From AC-49 sp963817035 (GTDB lineage: Bacteria; Actinomycetota; Thermoleophilia; Solirubrobacterales; Solirubrobacteraceae), in assembly GCA_963817035.1 (NCBI GenBank), contig CAWFMM010000003.1, forward strand, positions 310,001 through 374,000: 64,000 nt of DNA, read 5' to 3'. Below the pieces are notes generated by a model. That model ran no database searches, had not been told where the DNA came from, and saw only the letters and a program-made list of their open reading frames with translations. Numbering within the stretch: the first letter of the stretch is position 1; each line of letters opens with the position of its first letter. Below are positions 40,204 through 48,905 of this stretch, piece after piece. The position numbers were made by a program, and so were the translations under genes.

Positions 40204-41274
40204 ATGACCACTCCGACATATGGCCTGCTCGGCCGATCTGGCCTGCGCGTATCCCCCCTCGCCCTGGGAACCATGACCTTCGGCCAGGCGGGCTGGGGCT
40301 GCGATCGCGACGCATCACGCGCGTTGCTCGACCACTACCTCGAGTGGGGCGGGAACTTCATCGACACCGCCGACCGCTACGGGGACGGCGCGAGCGAGGA
40401 GATCATCGGTGAGTATCTGGCCGAGCGCGGGGTGCGCGACAGCGTCGTGCTGGCCACCAAGTACAGCCTCGGCACGCCCGACCACCCCAACGCCACCGGC
40501 AACGGCCGCATCGCGATGCGGCGCGCGATCGAGCGCTCGCTGCAGCGACTGCGCACCGACTACATCGACCTGTACTACATGCACGCGTGGGACGGGATCA
40601 CCCCGGTCGATGAGGTCGTCGGCGGCCTACAGGATCTCGTCAGCGAGGGCAAGGTCCGCTACGTCGCACTCTCCGACTCGCCCGCGTGGTACGTCTCGCG
40701 CGCCCACACGCTGGCCGAGTGGCACGGCCACCTGCCCGTCTGCGCGGTCCAGCTCGAGTACTCGCTGGCCGAGCGGGGCATCGAGCTCGAATACCCCGCC
40801 ATGTGCGCCGAGCTCGGGATGGACATCGTCGGCTGGGGCCCGCTGGCCAGCGGGCTGCTGACCGGCAGCCACACCCGAGAGGAGTCCCCCGCCGGCTCGC
40901 GGCGCCACCTCACCGCCGGGCACGTCCCGCCGACGCTGGACAAGGACAGCGAGCGCAACTGGGCGACGGTCGAGACGCTGCGCGAGATCGCCGAGCAGAC
41001 AGGACGCTCGGGGGCCCAGGTGGCCATCGGCTGGCTGCTCAGCCGTCCCGCCGTCGGCTCGATCCTGCTTGGTGCCCGGACCATCGAGCAGCTCGAGGAC
41101 ACGCTCGGCGCCGCCGATGCCCCGCTGCCCGCAGAGGCGCTCGAGCGCCTGACCGCCGCCAGCGCGCCGGAGTATGTCAAGCCCTACGACTGGTTCGGCT
41201 GGGGCCAGGCCCAGACGAACATGAACGGCGCGGTTGCCCGGCGCTCCACGGCGCTGACCGCGGTGAGCCGCTAG
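40204..41274 (+). CDS. Aldo/keto reductase
   Basis: 356 residues, AKR barrel reducing carbonyls with NADPH. The catalytic tetrad is intact: Asp54 and Tyr59 (FIDTADRYGDGASE), Lys86 (LATKYSLG) and His127 (YYMHAWDGITP). The C-terminal cofactor site GWLLSRPAVGSILLGARTIE is typical. The N-terminus LLGRSGLRVSPLALGTMTFG places it with the bacterial YajO/AKR11-13-like group. It stands alone on the plus strand and ends facing the gene at 41438. Confidence 0.92.
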   Translation: MTTPTYGLLGRSGLRVSPLALGTMTFGQAGWGCDRDASRALLDHYLEWGGNFIDTADRYGDGASEEIIGEYLAERGVRDSVVLATKYSLGTPDHPNATGNGRIAMRRAIERSLQRLRTDYIDLYYMHAWDGITPVDEVVGGLQDLVSEGKVRYVALSDSPAWYVSRAHTLAEWHGHLPVCAVQLEYSLAERGIELEYPAMCAELGMDIVGWGPLASGLLTGSHTREESPAGSRRHLTAGHVPPTLDKDSERNWATVETLREIAEQTGRSGAQVAIGWLLSRPAVGSILLGARTIEQLEDTLGAADAPLPAEALERLTAASAPEYVKPYDWFGWGQAQTNMNGAVARRSTALTAVSR

Positions 41275-41384
41275 CTTCCTCGGCGCCGTCAAGAGCGTCC
41301 GGGGCGACTACCGCGAGACGCCGCCCCGCGGCCAGACCGAGGCCGCGCATCCGCGCGAGCCGTCGTTCTCGTGACATTGCACCT

Positions 41385-41418
41385 CCACCGGCGACCGCGG
41401 GGCCGTCGTTGCCGGTGG
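41385..41418. terminator. Hairpin between convergent genes
   Basis: CCACCGGC pairs with GCCGGTGG around an 18-nt loop, in the 163-nt gap between the convergent aldo/keto reductase and MetE/UROD-like genes. A symmetrical stem could serve both strands; there is no T-run. Confidence 0.35.
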
Positions 41419-41437
41419 TGTGTTGCGGGGAGGGTCG

Positions 41438-42469
41438 TTAGACGACGGGTGCTGCGACCTGGGTGTGGAGGTCGAGGAGCTCGAGCACGGCGTCGCGTGG
41501 GTAGAACTCGCCGGCGAGGCCGCAGACCGTCGCGACGCCGAAGCGCGGCAGGACCTTCTGGGCGGCGGCGATGCGCCGCTGCGTTGCCTCGAGGCCGTCC
41601 TCGATCGCCACGACGCCCAGGAACACCTCGGTCGCGTCGGGAAGGCGCAGATCCGCGAACGGCGCCAGGTAGGCGTCGACGTCGGTGGCCTCGCGCGGAA
41701 CCGGCACGTGAATCCACTGCACCGGTCGGCCCAGCTCGGTGGCCAGGCGGCCCATGAAAGCCGCCTGGACGCCGATGTCGTCGGGCACGAACGCGTGTTC
41801 GTTGTTGCGACTCCCCAGACAGATGTGGATCCCGAGCGGAACGTCAGACGGAATGGCCGCGGCGAGGCGCTTCAACCGGACGATCGTGCCGGACTGGACC
41901 GAGTCCTCCTCGTACCACGCCTCCTCGGGGCCGCCGACCATGGCGACCGTCTCGGTCGGGATGTCAAAGCCGATCGTGACCTGGTCGTGCGGGATTCCGG
42001 CGAGAAGCGTCTCGACCTCGCGCAGGATCGCACGCTCATAGGCCGGCTCGACCGCCGCGCGAGACCCGGGGGCAATCAGGGCCCAGGTGACCGTGGTCGG
42101 CGAGGGCATGTTGACCTGCAGGCGCACGTCGTCGCGGACCACACCCTCCTCCTTGAGCCGTGTGAGGATCTCAAACGAGGACAGCGCCGTCCGCGCATAG
42201 CCGAGCTCGGGCAGTTCAAGGTCGTCGGGGTCAACGCCCTCGCGCAGCGAGAACGGGACGAGCATCACCGCGACCTCCTCGACCTGCTCGAGATGCGGGC
42301 TGGCCGCCAACACGCCCAGCTGCGAAGCGATCCAGTTCGTCTCGGTCTCGCCGTCAGGCATCCGGCGCAGCAACGGCCCGGCATGCTCGCTCAACGCCCG
42401 AAAGACGTCCTCTGGGCCGGCAAGCGGGACCCTGCCAACGATATGGGCTCCTACGGGTAAAGTCGTCAT
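41438..42469 (-). CDS. MetE/UROD-fold protein of unknown function
   Basis: 343 residues, probably a TIM barrel of the methionine synthase/uroporphyrinogen decarboxylase superfamily. Support is GAHIVGRVPLAGPEDVF at the start (like THVGSLPRP in MetE relatives), VPLGIHICLGSRNNEH (His-x-Cys) and VATVCGLAGEFYP (second Cys), matching zinc-thiolate positions. The MPDGETETNW segment replaces the usual VSDGEM region. It is the second such protein in this cluster (with 26863). Substrate unknown; thiol alkyl transfer is a guess from the fold. Confidence 0.6.
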   Translation of the reverse strand: MTTLPVGAHIVGRVPLAGPEDVFRALSEHAGPLLRRMPDGETETNWIASQLGVLAASPHLEQVEEVAVMLVPFSLREGVDPDDLELPELGYARTALSSFEILTRLKEEGVVRDDVRLQVNMPSPTTVTWALIAPGSRAAVEPAYERAILREVETLLAGIPHDQVTIGFDIPTETVAMVGGPEEAWYEEDSVQSGTIVRLKRLAAAIPSDVPLGIHICLGSRNNEHAFVPDDIGVQAAFMGRLATELGRPVQWIHVPVPREATDVDAYLAPFADLRLPDATEVFLGVVAIEDGLEATQRRIAAAQKVLPRFGVATVCGLAGEFYPRDAVLELLDLHTQVAAPVV

Positions 42470-42594
42470 TCAACGCACCCTAAACCACCAATGACCACCA
42501 AGGCGTCCTCGTCGTGGCGGTTGTGCGGGCCGAAGCCCAGACACCGTGCACAGCAGTCGCCGACCGGCTCCTGGAAGCGCGCACGACGGCTCGC

Positions 42595-43518
42595 CTATCG
42601 CGGCGCCACGGTGATCACGATCTTGCCGCTGAGGTGCCCGGCCTGGCTGTCAGCCAGCGCCGCGGCGATCTGTTCGAGGGGGTAAGCGCGATGGATCGGC
42701 AGCTGGACATCGCCCGCGACGATGAGATCGACAACCGCTGTGATCGCGGGCGCGAACTCGGTCGAGTCGCCGACCAGCAGGGTGACGCCGTGGTCTTCGG
42801 CGTCGGGTGCTGCGATCGTAGCCACGCGATCGGTGCCGCCGGCCAGCTCGATCGAATCGGAAAGCTCGCCGCGCCCGGAGGCATCGAGCACCGCGTCAAC
42901 GCCATCCGGGGCGACGGCCCGGACCGCTCCCACGAGGCCATCGCCATAGAGCACCGGAACGGCGCCGAGTGACGTGAGAAAACCATGGTTGCTCTCGCTC
43001 GCGGTCCCGATCACACGCGCGCCGCGCATGACGGCGAGCTGTGTCGCGATGAGCCCGACGCCCCCAGCGGCGGCGTGAATGAGCAGCGTGTCGCCTTCGC
43101 CGATCGCGAGGTGCTCAAGCGCCCCCCAGGCCGTGCCGCCGATCGCGGCGATCCCGCCCGCGACATCCCACGCCAAGCCCTCGGGGCGGCGCACGAGCCG
43201 AGCCGGGTCGGCGATCACCGACTCAGCGAACGCGCCGATCGGCGCCTGCCCGAGCACCTGATCTCCGACGACCAGATCGGTGACTCCTTCGCCGACTTCG
43301 TCGACGACACCGGCCACATCCATTCCGAGACCGGACGGAAGCTCGAGTGGCATGAACTCCTGGAGGTACCCCGCGACGAGCTTCCAGTCAAATGGGTTGA
43401 CACCGGCGCTGCGCACCTCAAGGCGTACCTGGCCCGGGCCAGGAACGGGTTCGGGCACCGCAACGATCTTGACGACTTCCGGGCCACCGTACTCAGAGAA
43501 CGTTGCTGCCTTGGACAT
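42595..43518 (-). CDS. Quinone oxidoreductase-like MDR dehydrogenase
   Basis: 307 residues, zinc-free MDR of the quinone oxidoreductase group. AGVNPFDWKLVAGYL, the NADPH site IHAAAGGVGLIATQLAVMRG and the C-terminal YPLEQIAAALADSQAGHLSG, then KIVITV, are present, and zinc-binding cysteines are absent. It would reduce an enone or quinone. The upstream ACCGTAG at 43545 is one of the recurrent motif's weaker copies. It follows the TetR gene on the same strand with a 72-nt gap. Confidence 0.9.
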   Translation of the reverse strand: MSKAATFSEYGGPEVVKIVAVPEPVPGPGQVRLEVRSAGVNPFDWKLVAGYLQEFMPLELPSGLGMDVAGVVDEVGEGVTDLVVGDQVLGQAPIGAFAESVIADPARLVRRPEGLAWDVAGGIAAIGGTAWGALEHLAIGEGDTLLIHAAAGGVGLIATQLAVMRGARVIGTASESNHGFLTSLGAVPVLYGDGLVGAVRAVAPDGVDAVLDASGRGELSDSIELAGGTDRVATIAAPDAEDHGVTLLVGDSTEFAPAITAVVDLIVAGDVQLPIHRAYPLEQIAAALADSQAGHLSGKIVITVAPR

Positions 43519-43590
43519 GCGTGAGCCTTTCGAGGTGATCGAGCACCGTAGACCTGTCACCGAACGCGGGTACGGAGCCCATCCTAAGCC

Positions 43591-44349
43591 TCACGACACC
43601 GAACCTGACGGTCCCGTCTTGGCCGGGCGGGTGGCAGGCTTCTTCCGAGGCTGCTGGGCATCGAGCTGTGCCTGCATGCCGGTCAGCAGCAGGTCGACGC
43701 TGAAGTCGAAAAGCTCATCGTCGAATGGCGACGGTGTCTTCGGTGTCTGCCTTCCGCCGGCGGGCCGGCGCTGCGTTGAACGCTCGCCCCAGTCCTCCGA
43801 GACGCCCAGGACCCAGGGGTGTTCGTGCAGCACGAACCCGCGTACGAAACCGATGCACACAAGGTGCAGCTTGCGTGCGTCGTCGGCAGTGAAGCCCGCT
43901 GACCGCAGGAGGTCAACCGCCTGGTTCGACTGCTCGTTGACGAGCTCCGTGATGGCGCGGTCGGCGTAGAGCTCCTCGCGATGGGCCACGAAGACCTCGA
44001 CGAACGCGCGGCTGCTCTCGAACTCGCGCCGGAGCGCCGCAAGGCGGTCGCGGTATGCCTCTCGCCACGGCGCGGACGGGTCAATCGGCGGCAGCCGCGC
44101 ATGCACGTCGGCGGTCACACGCTCAGCCACCGCAAGGATCAAGGTCTCCTTGTTGCGAAAGTACCAGTAGATCGTCATGACACCGCACCCGACATCGCGC
44201 GCGAGGGCTGGCATGCTGAAGCCCGCGAAGCCGTCACGCTCGATGAGCTCCTGCGCTTTGCCCAGAATCTCGTCGCTGCTCAGCGATCCGCGAGCGCGGC
44301 GCTCGGGCTTCTGAGAACTGCGCCCCTGCGACTTGCGCGTATCTGCCAT
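43591..44349 (-). CDS. TetR-family transcriptional regulator
   Basis: 252 residues. The N-terminal HTH spans about 28-75 (ILGKAQELIERDGFAGFSMP, ALARDVGCGVMTIYWYFRNK), and the C-terminal helical ligand domain resembles the TetR_C_1 type (AHREELYADRAITELVNEQS). The C-terminus has a basic Lys/Pro tail (PRKKPATRPAKTG). The ATG at 44349 has TACCGTA at 44392 and CACCGTATGG at 44404 upstream, the densest motif cluster in the window, so autorepression and control of the catabolic genes are plausible. It is the only regulator within 26-53 kb. Confidence 0.9.
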   Translation of the reverse strand: MADTRKSQGRSSQKPERRARGSLSSDEILGKAQELIERDGFAGFSMPALARDVGCGVMTIYWYFRNKETLILAVAERVTADVHARLPPIDPSAPWREAYRDRLAALRREFESSRAFVEVFVAHREELYADRAITELVNEQSNQAVDLLRSAGFTADDARKLHLVCIGFVRGFVLHEHPWVLGVSEDWGERSTQRRPAGGRQTPKTPSPFDDELFDFSVDLLLTGMQAQLDAQQPRKKPATRPAKTGPSGSVS

Positions 44350-44391
44350 GCGGTGACGAGTGTAGCGGCGGCCTGGGCTGGGCCACCCCCC

Positions 44392-44413
44392 TACCGTAAG
44401 TACCACCGTATGG
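44392..44413. promoter_or_regulatory. Paired TACCGTA / CACCGTATGG motifs upstream of the TetR gene
   Basis: TACCGTA (44392-44398) and CACCGTATGG (44404-44413) start 12 nt apart, about 45-65 nt upstream of the TetR start. AACCGTAG follows at 44502 on the side of the divergent decarboxylase gene. Two close copies next to the only regulator make this the best candidate operator. Confidence 0.4.
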
Positions 44414-44545
44414 TCGCGCAGAACTGAACGAGCCAGAAGGACCAGTCGCGATCGACCCCCGAGGCGCGCAGGGACACGGGGCGTGGGCGCGGATCGCGTT
44501 GAACCGTAGTACGCTCGCCCGCCGATCCCGTTACCGGAACCAGAA

Positions 44546-45094
44546 ATGACAAGCACCTCCCCACTCCCGACAGAGTACGTAGAGGACCATCCGCCGCTCG
44601 ACTGGCAGCAGGAGGTCGCCGACGCGCTGCTCGCCAGCGGCATCGAGACGATCCTCTACGTGCCCGACAGCCGCCTACGGGGGGTGGTCGCCGCGCTGCG
44701 CGTCGAGTCGCTGCCGATCCTCACCCTCACTCGCGAGGAGGAGTGCGTCGCCTACGCGTTCGGCTACGCCGCCGCCGGCGGGCGCGCCGCCGTGCTGATG
44801 CAGTGCTCCGGGCTGGGCAACTCGCTCAACGCCCTCGGCTGCCTCGCGCCGTACGGCATCGGCATCCCTCTCGTCCTTTCGATGCGCGGCACGCTCGGCG
44901 AGGCCAATCCTGTGCAGGTGCCGATGGGCCGGGCGACCAAGCCGCTGCTCGACGCGCTCGGCATCCAGAGCTTCTCGATCGACCGGGCCGACGTCGCCGC
45001 CAGCCTCACCGCGGGCATGGTCCGCCTCGCCCAAGAGGCGGGCACGTCGGCCGCGGTGATCCTCGAGCCGCAACTGGGAGGACGACCCGAGTGA
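44546..45094 (+). CDS. TPP-dependent decarboxylase, pyrimidine-domain subunit (ComD/sulfopyruvate type)
   Basis: 182 residues. This is the N-terminal half of a TPP enzyme: FGYAAAGGRAAVLMQCSGLG and the catalytic Glu in LTREEECVAYAFG. Separate alpha/beta chains occur in sulfopyruvate decarboxylase (ComDE) and in phosphonopyruvate decarboxylase relatives. The stop overlaps the beta-subunit GTG (GTGA). Bases 44965-45026 are repeated inverted at 26774-26835. The true 2-oxo acid substrate is unknown; a catabolic role is suggested by the neighbours rather than coenzyme M synthesis. Confidence 0.85.
   Translation: MTSTSPLPTEYVEDHPPLDWQQEVADALLASGIETILYVPDSRLRGVVAALRVESLPILTLTREEECVAYAFGYAAAGGRAAVLMQCSGLGNSLNALGCLAPYGIGIPLVLSMRGTLGEANPVQVPMGRATKPLLDALGIQSFSIDRADVAASLTAGMVRLAQEAGTSAAVILEPQLGGRPE
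44965..45026 (-). repeat. 62-nt perfect inverted repeat, copy 2
   Basis: Lies inside the intact TPP alpha-subunit gene and is the reverse complement of 26774-26835 with no mismatch. Confidence 0.85.
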
Positions 45095-45642
45095 ACGCCA
45101 ACGACGCCGTCTCAGCCGTCATCGACGGCGCTCCCGACGCCCTGTACGTCAGCTCGCTCGGGACAGCGACCTCGGCCCTGCGCGACGCGTCAGGCGACGG
45201 CCCACACCTCTACCTCGGCGGGGCGATGGGCTGCGGCCTGCCAACCGCCCTGGGCGTCGCCGCACAGCGCCCTGAGCGCCCCGTCGTCGCGATCCTGGGC
45301 GACGGCGACCTGCTCATGGGCAGCAACTCGCTGCTGTCCTTCGCCGGCCTGGCCCCGGGCAATCTCCTCGTCGTCGTCCTCGACGACGGCAGCTACGCGA
45401 TAACCGGCGGACAGCGCCTCTTGATTCGGCCGTCGCTGCTCGCTCTCGGCGGCGCACTCCCGGGCGTCACGACAGCCGAGGCGGCCACCCCCGACGAGGT
45501 GCGCGAGGCGGTGCAGACGCTCGCTCGGCCCGCGCTCCTTGCCGCGCAGATCACCGAACGGCGCAAGCCGACGGCAAGCCCGTTCGTGGACCCGCCACTG
45601 ACCCGCGCGCGGTTCGCCGCCGCGGCGGCGGAGTCGGGCTGA
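45091..45642 (+). CDS. TPP-dependent decarboxylase, TPP-binding subunit (ComE type)
   Basis: 183 residues, the C-terminal TPP-binding half of the split decarboxylase. The TPP-Mg motif starts at GDG70-72 (ILGDGDLLMG) and ends at VVVLDDGSYAITGGQ, where residue 99 is Asp instead of the near-invariant Asn. LGGAMGCGLPTALGVA is typical. Start GTG 45091 overlaps the alpha-subunit stop. The Asp99 substitution could tune or impair metal binding. Confidence 0.85.
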   Translation: MNANDAVSAVIDGAPDALYVSSLGTATSALRDASGDGPHLYLGGAMGCGLPTALGVAAQRPERPVVAILGDGDLLMGSNSLLSFAGLAPGNLLVVVLDDGSYAITGGQRLLIRPSLLALGGALPGVTTAEAATPDEVREAVQTLARPALLAAQITERRKPTASPFVDPPLTRARFAAAAAESG

Positions 45643-45836
45643 GCCGAAGCCCCTGCCGGCGGGTCCGGCCGGCCGCGCCTACTCGCCCGCCTCGAATGAG
45701 GGCACCGTGGGCAACGCAGCCGTTGGACGTCGGCGATGTAATACTGCTTTCGGATCGGGCATCACCATATGTTTCGATGTGGTCGGCCCGATCTCCAGCC
45801 CGGTGCGACCAGACCAAACTACTGAGGAGAGACCGG

Positions 45837-46478
45837 ATGCCCCAGGTAGCCGAGCACGCCACAACAGAGGTTCGCGACGCGGACGAGGTGATCTGCCCAA
45901 CGCTGCACCACATCGGCATCACCACCAACCGCTTCGAGGAGATGCTCGCCTTCTACGAGAAGCTGATCGGGATGGTGCCCGTCAGGCGTTTGGACATGCA
46001 GCGGGAGAGCGGCATGGCGCAGATCGCCTTCCTGACCAACGATCGCGCCAACCACCGCATCACCCTGATCCACCACTCCCTGCTCAAGGAGATCGGCGGT
46101 CGCAGCAACTACGCCCGGGCCGGTCAGCACATCGCCTTCGAGTACGACACGATCGACGACCTGTTCCACAGCTACAAGCGCATCAAGCGGTTGGGCATCC
46201 ATATCGGGCTCTGCGAGGCCCACGGGACGAGCACGAACATGTACCTGCACGACCCCGACGGCAACACCGTCGAGCTTCGCATCGACAACTTCAGCGACTG
46301 GGACAAGTCCACCGAGTTCCTGCGCAACACCGCGGACCCCCGCGGCGCCGGCCCGGTCGACTTCGACGCCATGATCGCGGCCCGCGACGCCGGCGCCACC
46401 CCCGAGGAGCTCTATGAGCGAGCGGTGGCCGGCGAGTTCCCGCCGAGCCACGAGCCCGACCTCTCGGTGCACTCCTAG
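45837..46478 (+). CDS. VOC family protein (extradiol dioxygenase-like)
   Basis: 213 residues. Two VOC modules: ICPTLHHIGITTNRFEEMLA and the second with AGQHIAFEYDTIDDLFHSYK. Metal ligands His26 (LHHIG), a second His (GQHIAF) and Glu (GNTVELRIDNF) match the type I extradiol dioxygenase triad. A C-terminal tail (FDAMIAARDAGATPEELYER, then AVAGEFP) is shared with the VOC protein at 48906, showing they are paralogues. GAGGAGAG precedes the ATG. Confidence 0.87.
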   Translation: MPQVAEHATTEVRDADEVICPTLHHIGITTNRFEEMLAFYEKLIGMVPVRRLDMQRESGMAQIAFLTNDRANHRITLIHHSLLKEIGGRSNYARAGQHIAFEYDTIDDLFHSYKRIKRLGIHIGLCEAHGTSTNMYLHDPDGNTVELRIDNFSDWDKSTEFLRNTADPRGAGPVDFDAMIAARDAGATPEELYERAVAGEFPPSHEPDLSVHS

Positions 46479-46744
46479 CCTCGTGAGATCAGGAGCTCGT
46501 GATGCAGATGGCGGACCCGCGCCGCCATCGCCCGAGAGCTCATGCCGCAGGAGGGATGACCGCGACGTCGAGCGAGCGGCAAGATCCGCTCGCCGCCATG
46601 ACCGACGACCAGACGCCCCTGACCGAAGTCCGCAGGCAGCTCTGCTACGCGAAGCGTGCCATGGCCCGCCGCAGGGCTTCGGACGTGGGGGCGGGCGGCA
46701 TCGCGGGGAGCGCTCTTACCTTTCGTCACTGAATGGAGATGAGT

Positions 46745-47488
46745 ATGGATCGACTCAAGGGTAAGGTCGCGATCGTGAGCGGCGCCGGTCGAGGCGTGGG
46801 CCGCGCAACTGCGAAGCTGTTCGCCGCGGAAGGCGCCAGGGTGGCTGTCCTCTCGCTCACGCCGGCGAATGTCGATCGCGTCGTTGCTGACATCGAAGCG
46901 GCGGGCGGGACCGCCCTTGGCGTTGTCTGTGACGTCAGCGACGCCGGTCAGATCACGGCGGCGGTCGAGAAGGTCGTCGCGGCCTACGGCGCAATCGACA
47001 TCCTGGCCAACGTCGCCTTCGATCCGTCGGTGGTCGCGTCGTCGATCGTCGACCTCTCCGTCGAGCAGCTGCAGCGCAACCTCGACATGGGCCCGATCGC
47101 CTATCTACGGATGATGCAGGCCTGCTATCCGCACCTCAAGGCCAGTGGTGAGGGCCGGGTCATCAACTTCGCCTCGCTGGCGGGTGTCACCGGGATACCC
47201 TCCTACGGTGCCTACAACATGGCCAAGGAGGCGGTGCGAGCCCTGACACGGACCGCCGCGCGTGAGTGGGGCGCCGACCAGATCACCGTGAACAACGTCC
47301 TGCCCGTCGCCGACACATGGGGCGCGGGCGACCAGACGCCGCCCGCCACCAACCCGCTGGAGCGTCACGGATCGCCCGAAGACGACATCGCGCCGGTGGT
47401 CCTGTTCCTCGCCAGCAAGGACGCGCAGTTCCTGACGGGCTACAGCATCACCCCCGACGGCGGCGCGATCATCGACAGCGCACGCTGA
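46745..47488 (+). CDS. Short-chain dehydrogenase/reductase
   Basis: 247 residues. Rossmann start VAIVSGAGRGVGRATAKLFA, then ANVAFDPSV in place of NNAG, and the catalytic Ser/Tyr/Lys in NFASLAGVTGIPSYGAYNMA with the following Lys (YNMAK). The end, LTGYSITPDGGAIIDS, is typical. I chose ATG 46745 because GGAGATGAG lies directly before it; ATG 46733 would add four residues. It probably oxidises or reduces a hydroxyl/keto group of a pathway intermediate. Confidence 0.92.
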   Translation: MDRLKGKVAIVSGAGRGVGRATAKLFAAEGARVAVLSLTPANVDRVVADIEAAGGTALGVVCDVSDAGQITAAVEKVVAAYGAIDILANVAFDPSVVASSIVDLSVEQLQRNLDMGPIAYLRMMQACYPHLKASGEGRVINFASLAGVTGIPSYGAYNMAKEAVRALTRTAAREWGADQITVNNVLPVADTWGAGDQTPPATNPLERHGSPEDDIAPVVLFLASKDAQFLTGYSITPDGGAIIDSAR

Positions 47489-47614
47489 GCGCAAACGATG
47501 GAGCGGTGGGTGCCGCGAGCTCTGCGAACCAGCGCTCACGGGGTCAGCCACGATGTGAGCAGAAGGCGGCGGCTCGGACGGCGAGGGCCGCCCGAGCCGG
47601 CAGCGCCTGATGCG

Positions 47615-48550
47615 TCAACCGTGGATCGCCGCGACGACCTTGGCGTGCGGGCTGGCGGCCGTCGCCGCCCACGCTTCGGGCGCCTGCGCGAGCGTGTACC
47701 TGGCGTAGTCGACGTCGATGCCGTCGGTGCGCGCGATGTCGAGCAGGCGGTTCCAGGTTGCCTGGCGGTCGGCGGGCGGGGCCTGTCCTGTGCCGACCAA
47801 CGTGTGCGTCCGGAAGAGCAGGTCGGGGATGTGCAGGTTGGCATCCATGCCGGCCTGGATGCCGATGGTCATGATCCGCGCCCCGAACCGTGTCGCTTTG
47901 AGCGCCGCGACGAACGGCTCGCCGTAGACGATGTCCAGCACGACGTCGAAGCCGTCTCCGGCCGCCTCCTTGAGCGCTCCGGCATCGTCGTCGCCACCGA
48001 GCTGCACGACGTCGTCGGCGATGCCGCGCTCGGTCAGCCGCGCCAGCGCCGTCGCGTTGCGCGCCGCGCCGACGACCCGCCCGGCGCCCATGTGGCGCGC
48101 GATCTGAAGGGCGACCTGCCCGACGGTCCCGGTCGCGCCGAGGATCAGCACGCTCTCGCCCGGCTGGATCTGCGCCTGCTCGAGCGGCACATACGCTCCG
48201 GTGCCGGAGCAGCCCATCGTGATCGCGAGCCCGTCGTTGATGTCGTCGGGCACATCCCAGACCTCCTCGGCCGGCACGAGCGTGCGCTCCGCCCATGCCC
48301 CGAAGCGGCCGACCGGACGCTCGCCGAAGTAGACACGCCGGCCGTCGGGCGTTCGTCCCACGCCCTCGCCGCGCACGACACTCGGGTACTCGAATCCAAG
48401 CCGTAGGGCGTGGCCGCCGAGGATGTCAGGGGCGCCCAGGCCGGCGGTCTCGACCTCGATCAGAACCTGGCCCTCTCCGGGCTGCGGCTCCTCGAAGTCG
48501 TCAACGAGGACCGGGGTGCCACCGGGCTCAGTCAGAAGTGCTGCGCGCAT
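47615..48550 (-). CDS. Zinc-free MDR dehydrogenase
   Basis: 311 residues, quinone-oxidoreductase branch of MDR enzymes. GAPDILGGHALRLGFEYPSV replaces zinc ligands; the cofactor site is SVLILGATGTVGQVALQIAR. The motif FGARIMTIGIQAGMDANLHI is typical of this branch. It faces the SDR gene with a 126-nt gap and diverges from the VOC gene at 48906. Confidence 0.9.
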   Translation of the reverse strand: MRAALLTEPGGTPVLVDDFEEPQPGEGQVLIEVETAGLGAPDILGGHALRLGFEYPSVVRGEGVGRTPDGRRVYFGERPVGRFGAWAERTLVPAEEVWDVPDDINDGLAITMGCSGTGAYVPLEQAQIQPGESVLILGATGTVGQVALQIARHMGAGRVVGAARNATALARLTERGIADDVVQLGGDDDAGALKEAAGDGFDVVLDIVYGEPFVAALKATRFGARIMTIGIQAGMDANLHIPDLLFRTHTLVGTGQAPPADRQATWNRLLDIARTDGIDVDYARYTLAQAPEAWAATAASPHAKVVAAIHG

Positions 48551-48905
48551 CAGGGTCTCCTTCTCGGGCCGGACCGGGAACGGGAACGGCCCGCGTGCGC
48601 GACCCACCAGAGGCCGCGCCGCTTGGGGCGTAGCCCGGTGGGGGTTATATAGCACGCGACGAACGTGCCGCGCAGAGGCGTATCTGGAGGGCTGAGGGGT
48701 TGCATTGGGGGCTCGTCTGTCCCCCTACGGGTGGCACTTGCCGCTCCCCGTCGCCGACCGTCCATCCGCGATAGACCTCGTTGGTGCATCGTACGCTGCT
48801 CGCGACGCTACCGTATGCTTTTATGACGACGCTACGCCCATGCCCGCGGCGTCCGGCATGTAGTCGCCGGCAGCTGTGAGCCCGCAACCGGGAGACAAGA
48901 GAGTC
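48551..48905. other. Divergent promoter region
   Basis: 355 nt without a gene, between the minus-strand MDR gene and the plus-strand VOC gene. It holds a TATA-rich GGTTATATAGCACG around 48645 (near the minus gene) and the TACCGTA motif at 48809-48815 followed by an AT-rich TGCTTTTATGA. Nothing else is seen. Confidence 0.45.
48809..48815. promoter_or_regulatory. TACCGTA motif before the VOC gene
   Basis: Exact heptamer of the shared motif, 90 nt before the ATG at 48906. Confidence 0.35.

Noticed and set aside
26774..45026. Inverted repeats as transposon ends
   Set aside because: No transposase or target-site duplication; one copy lies inside a conserved gene.
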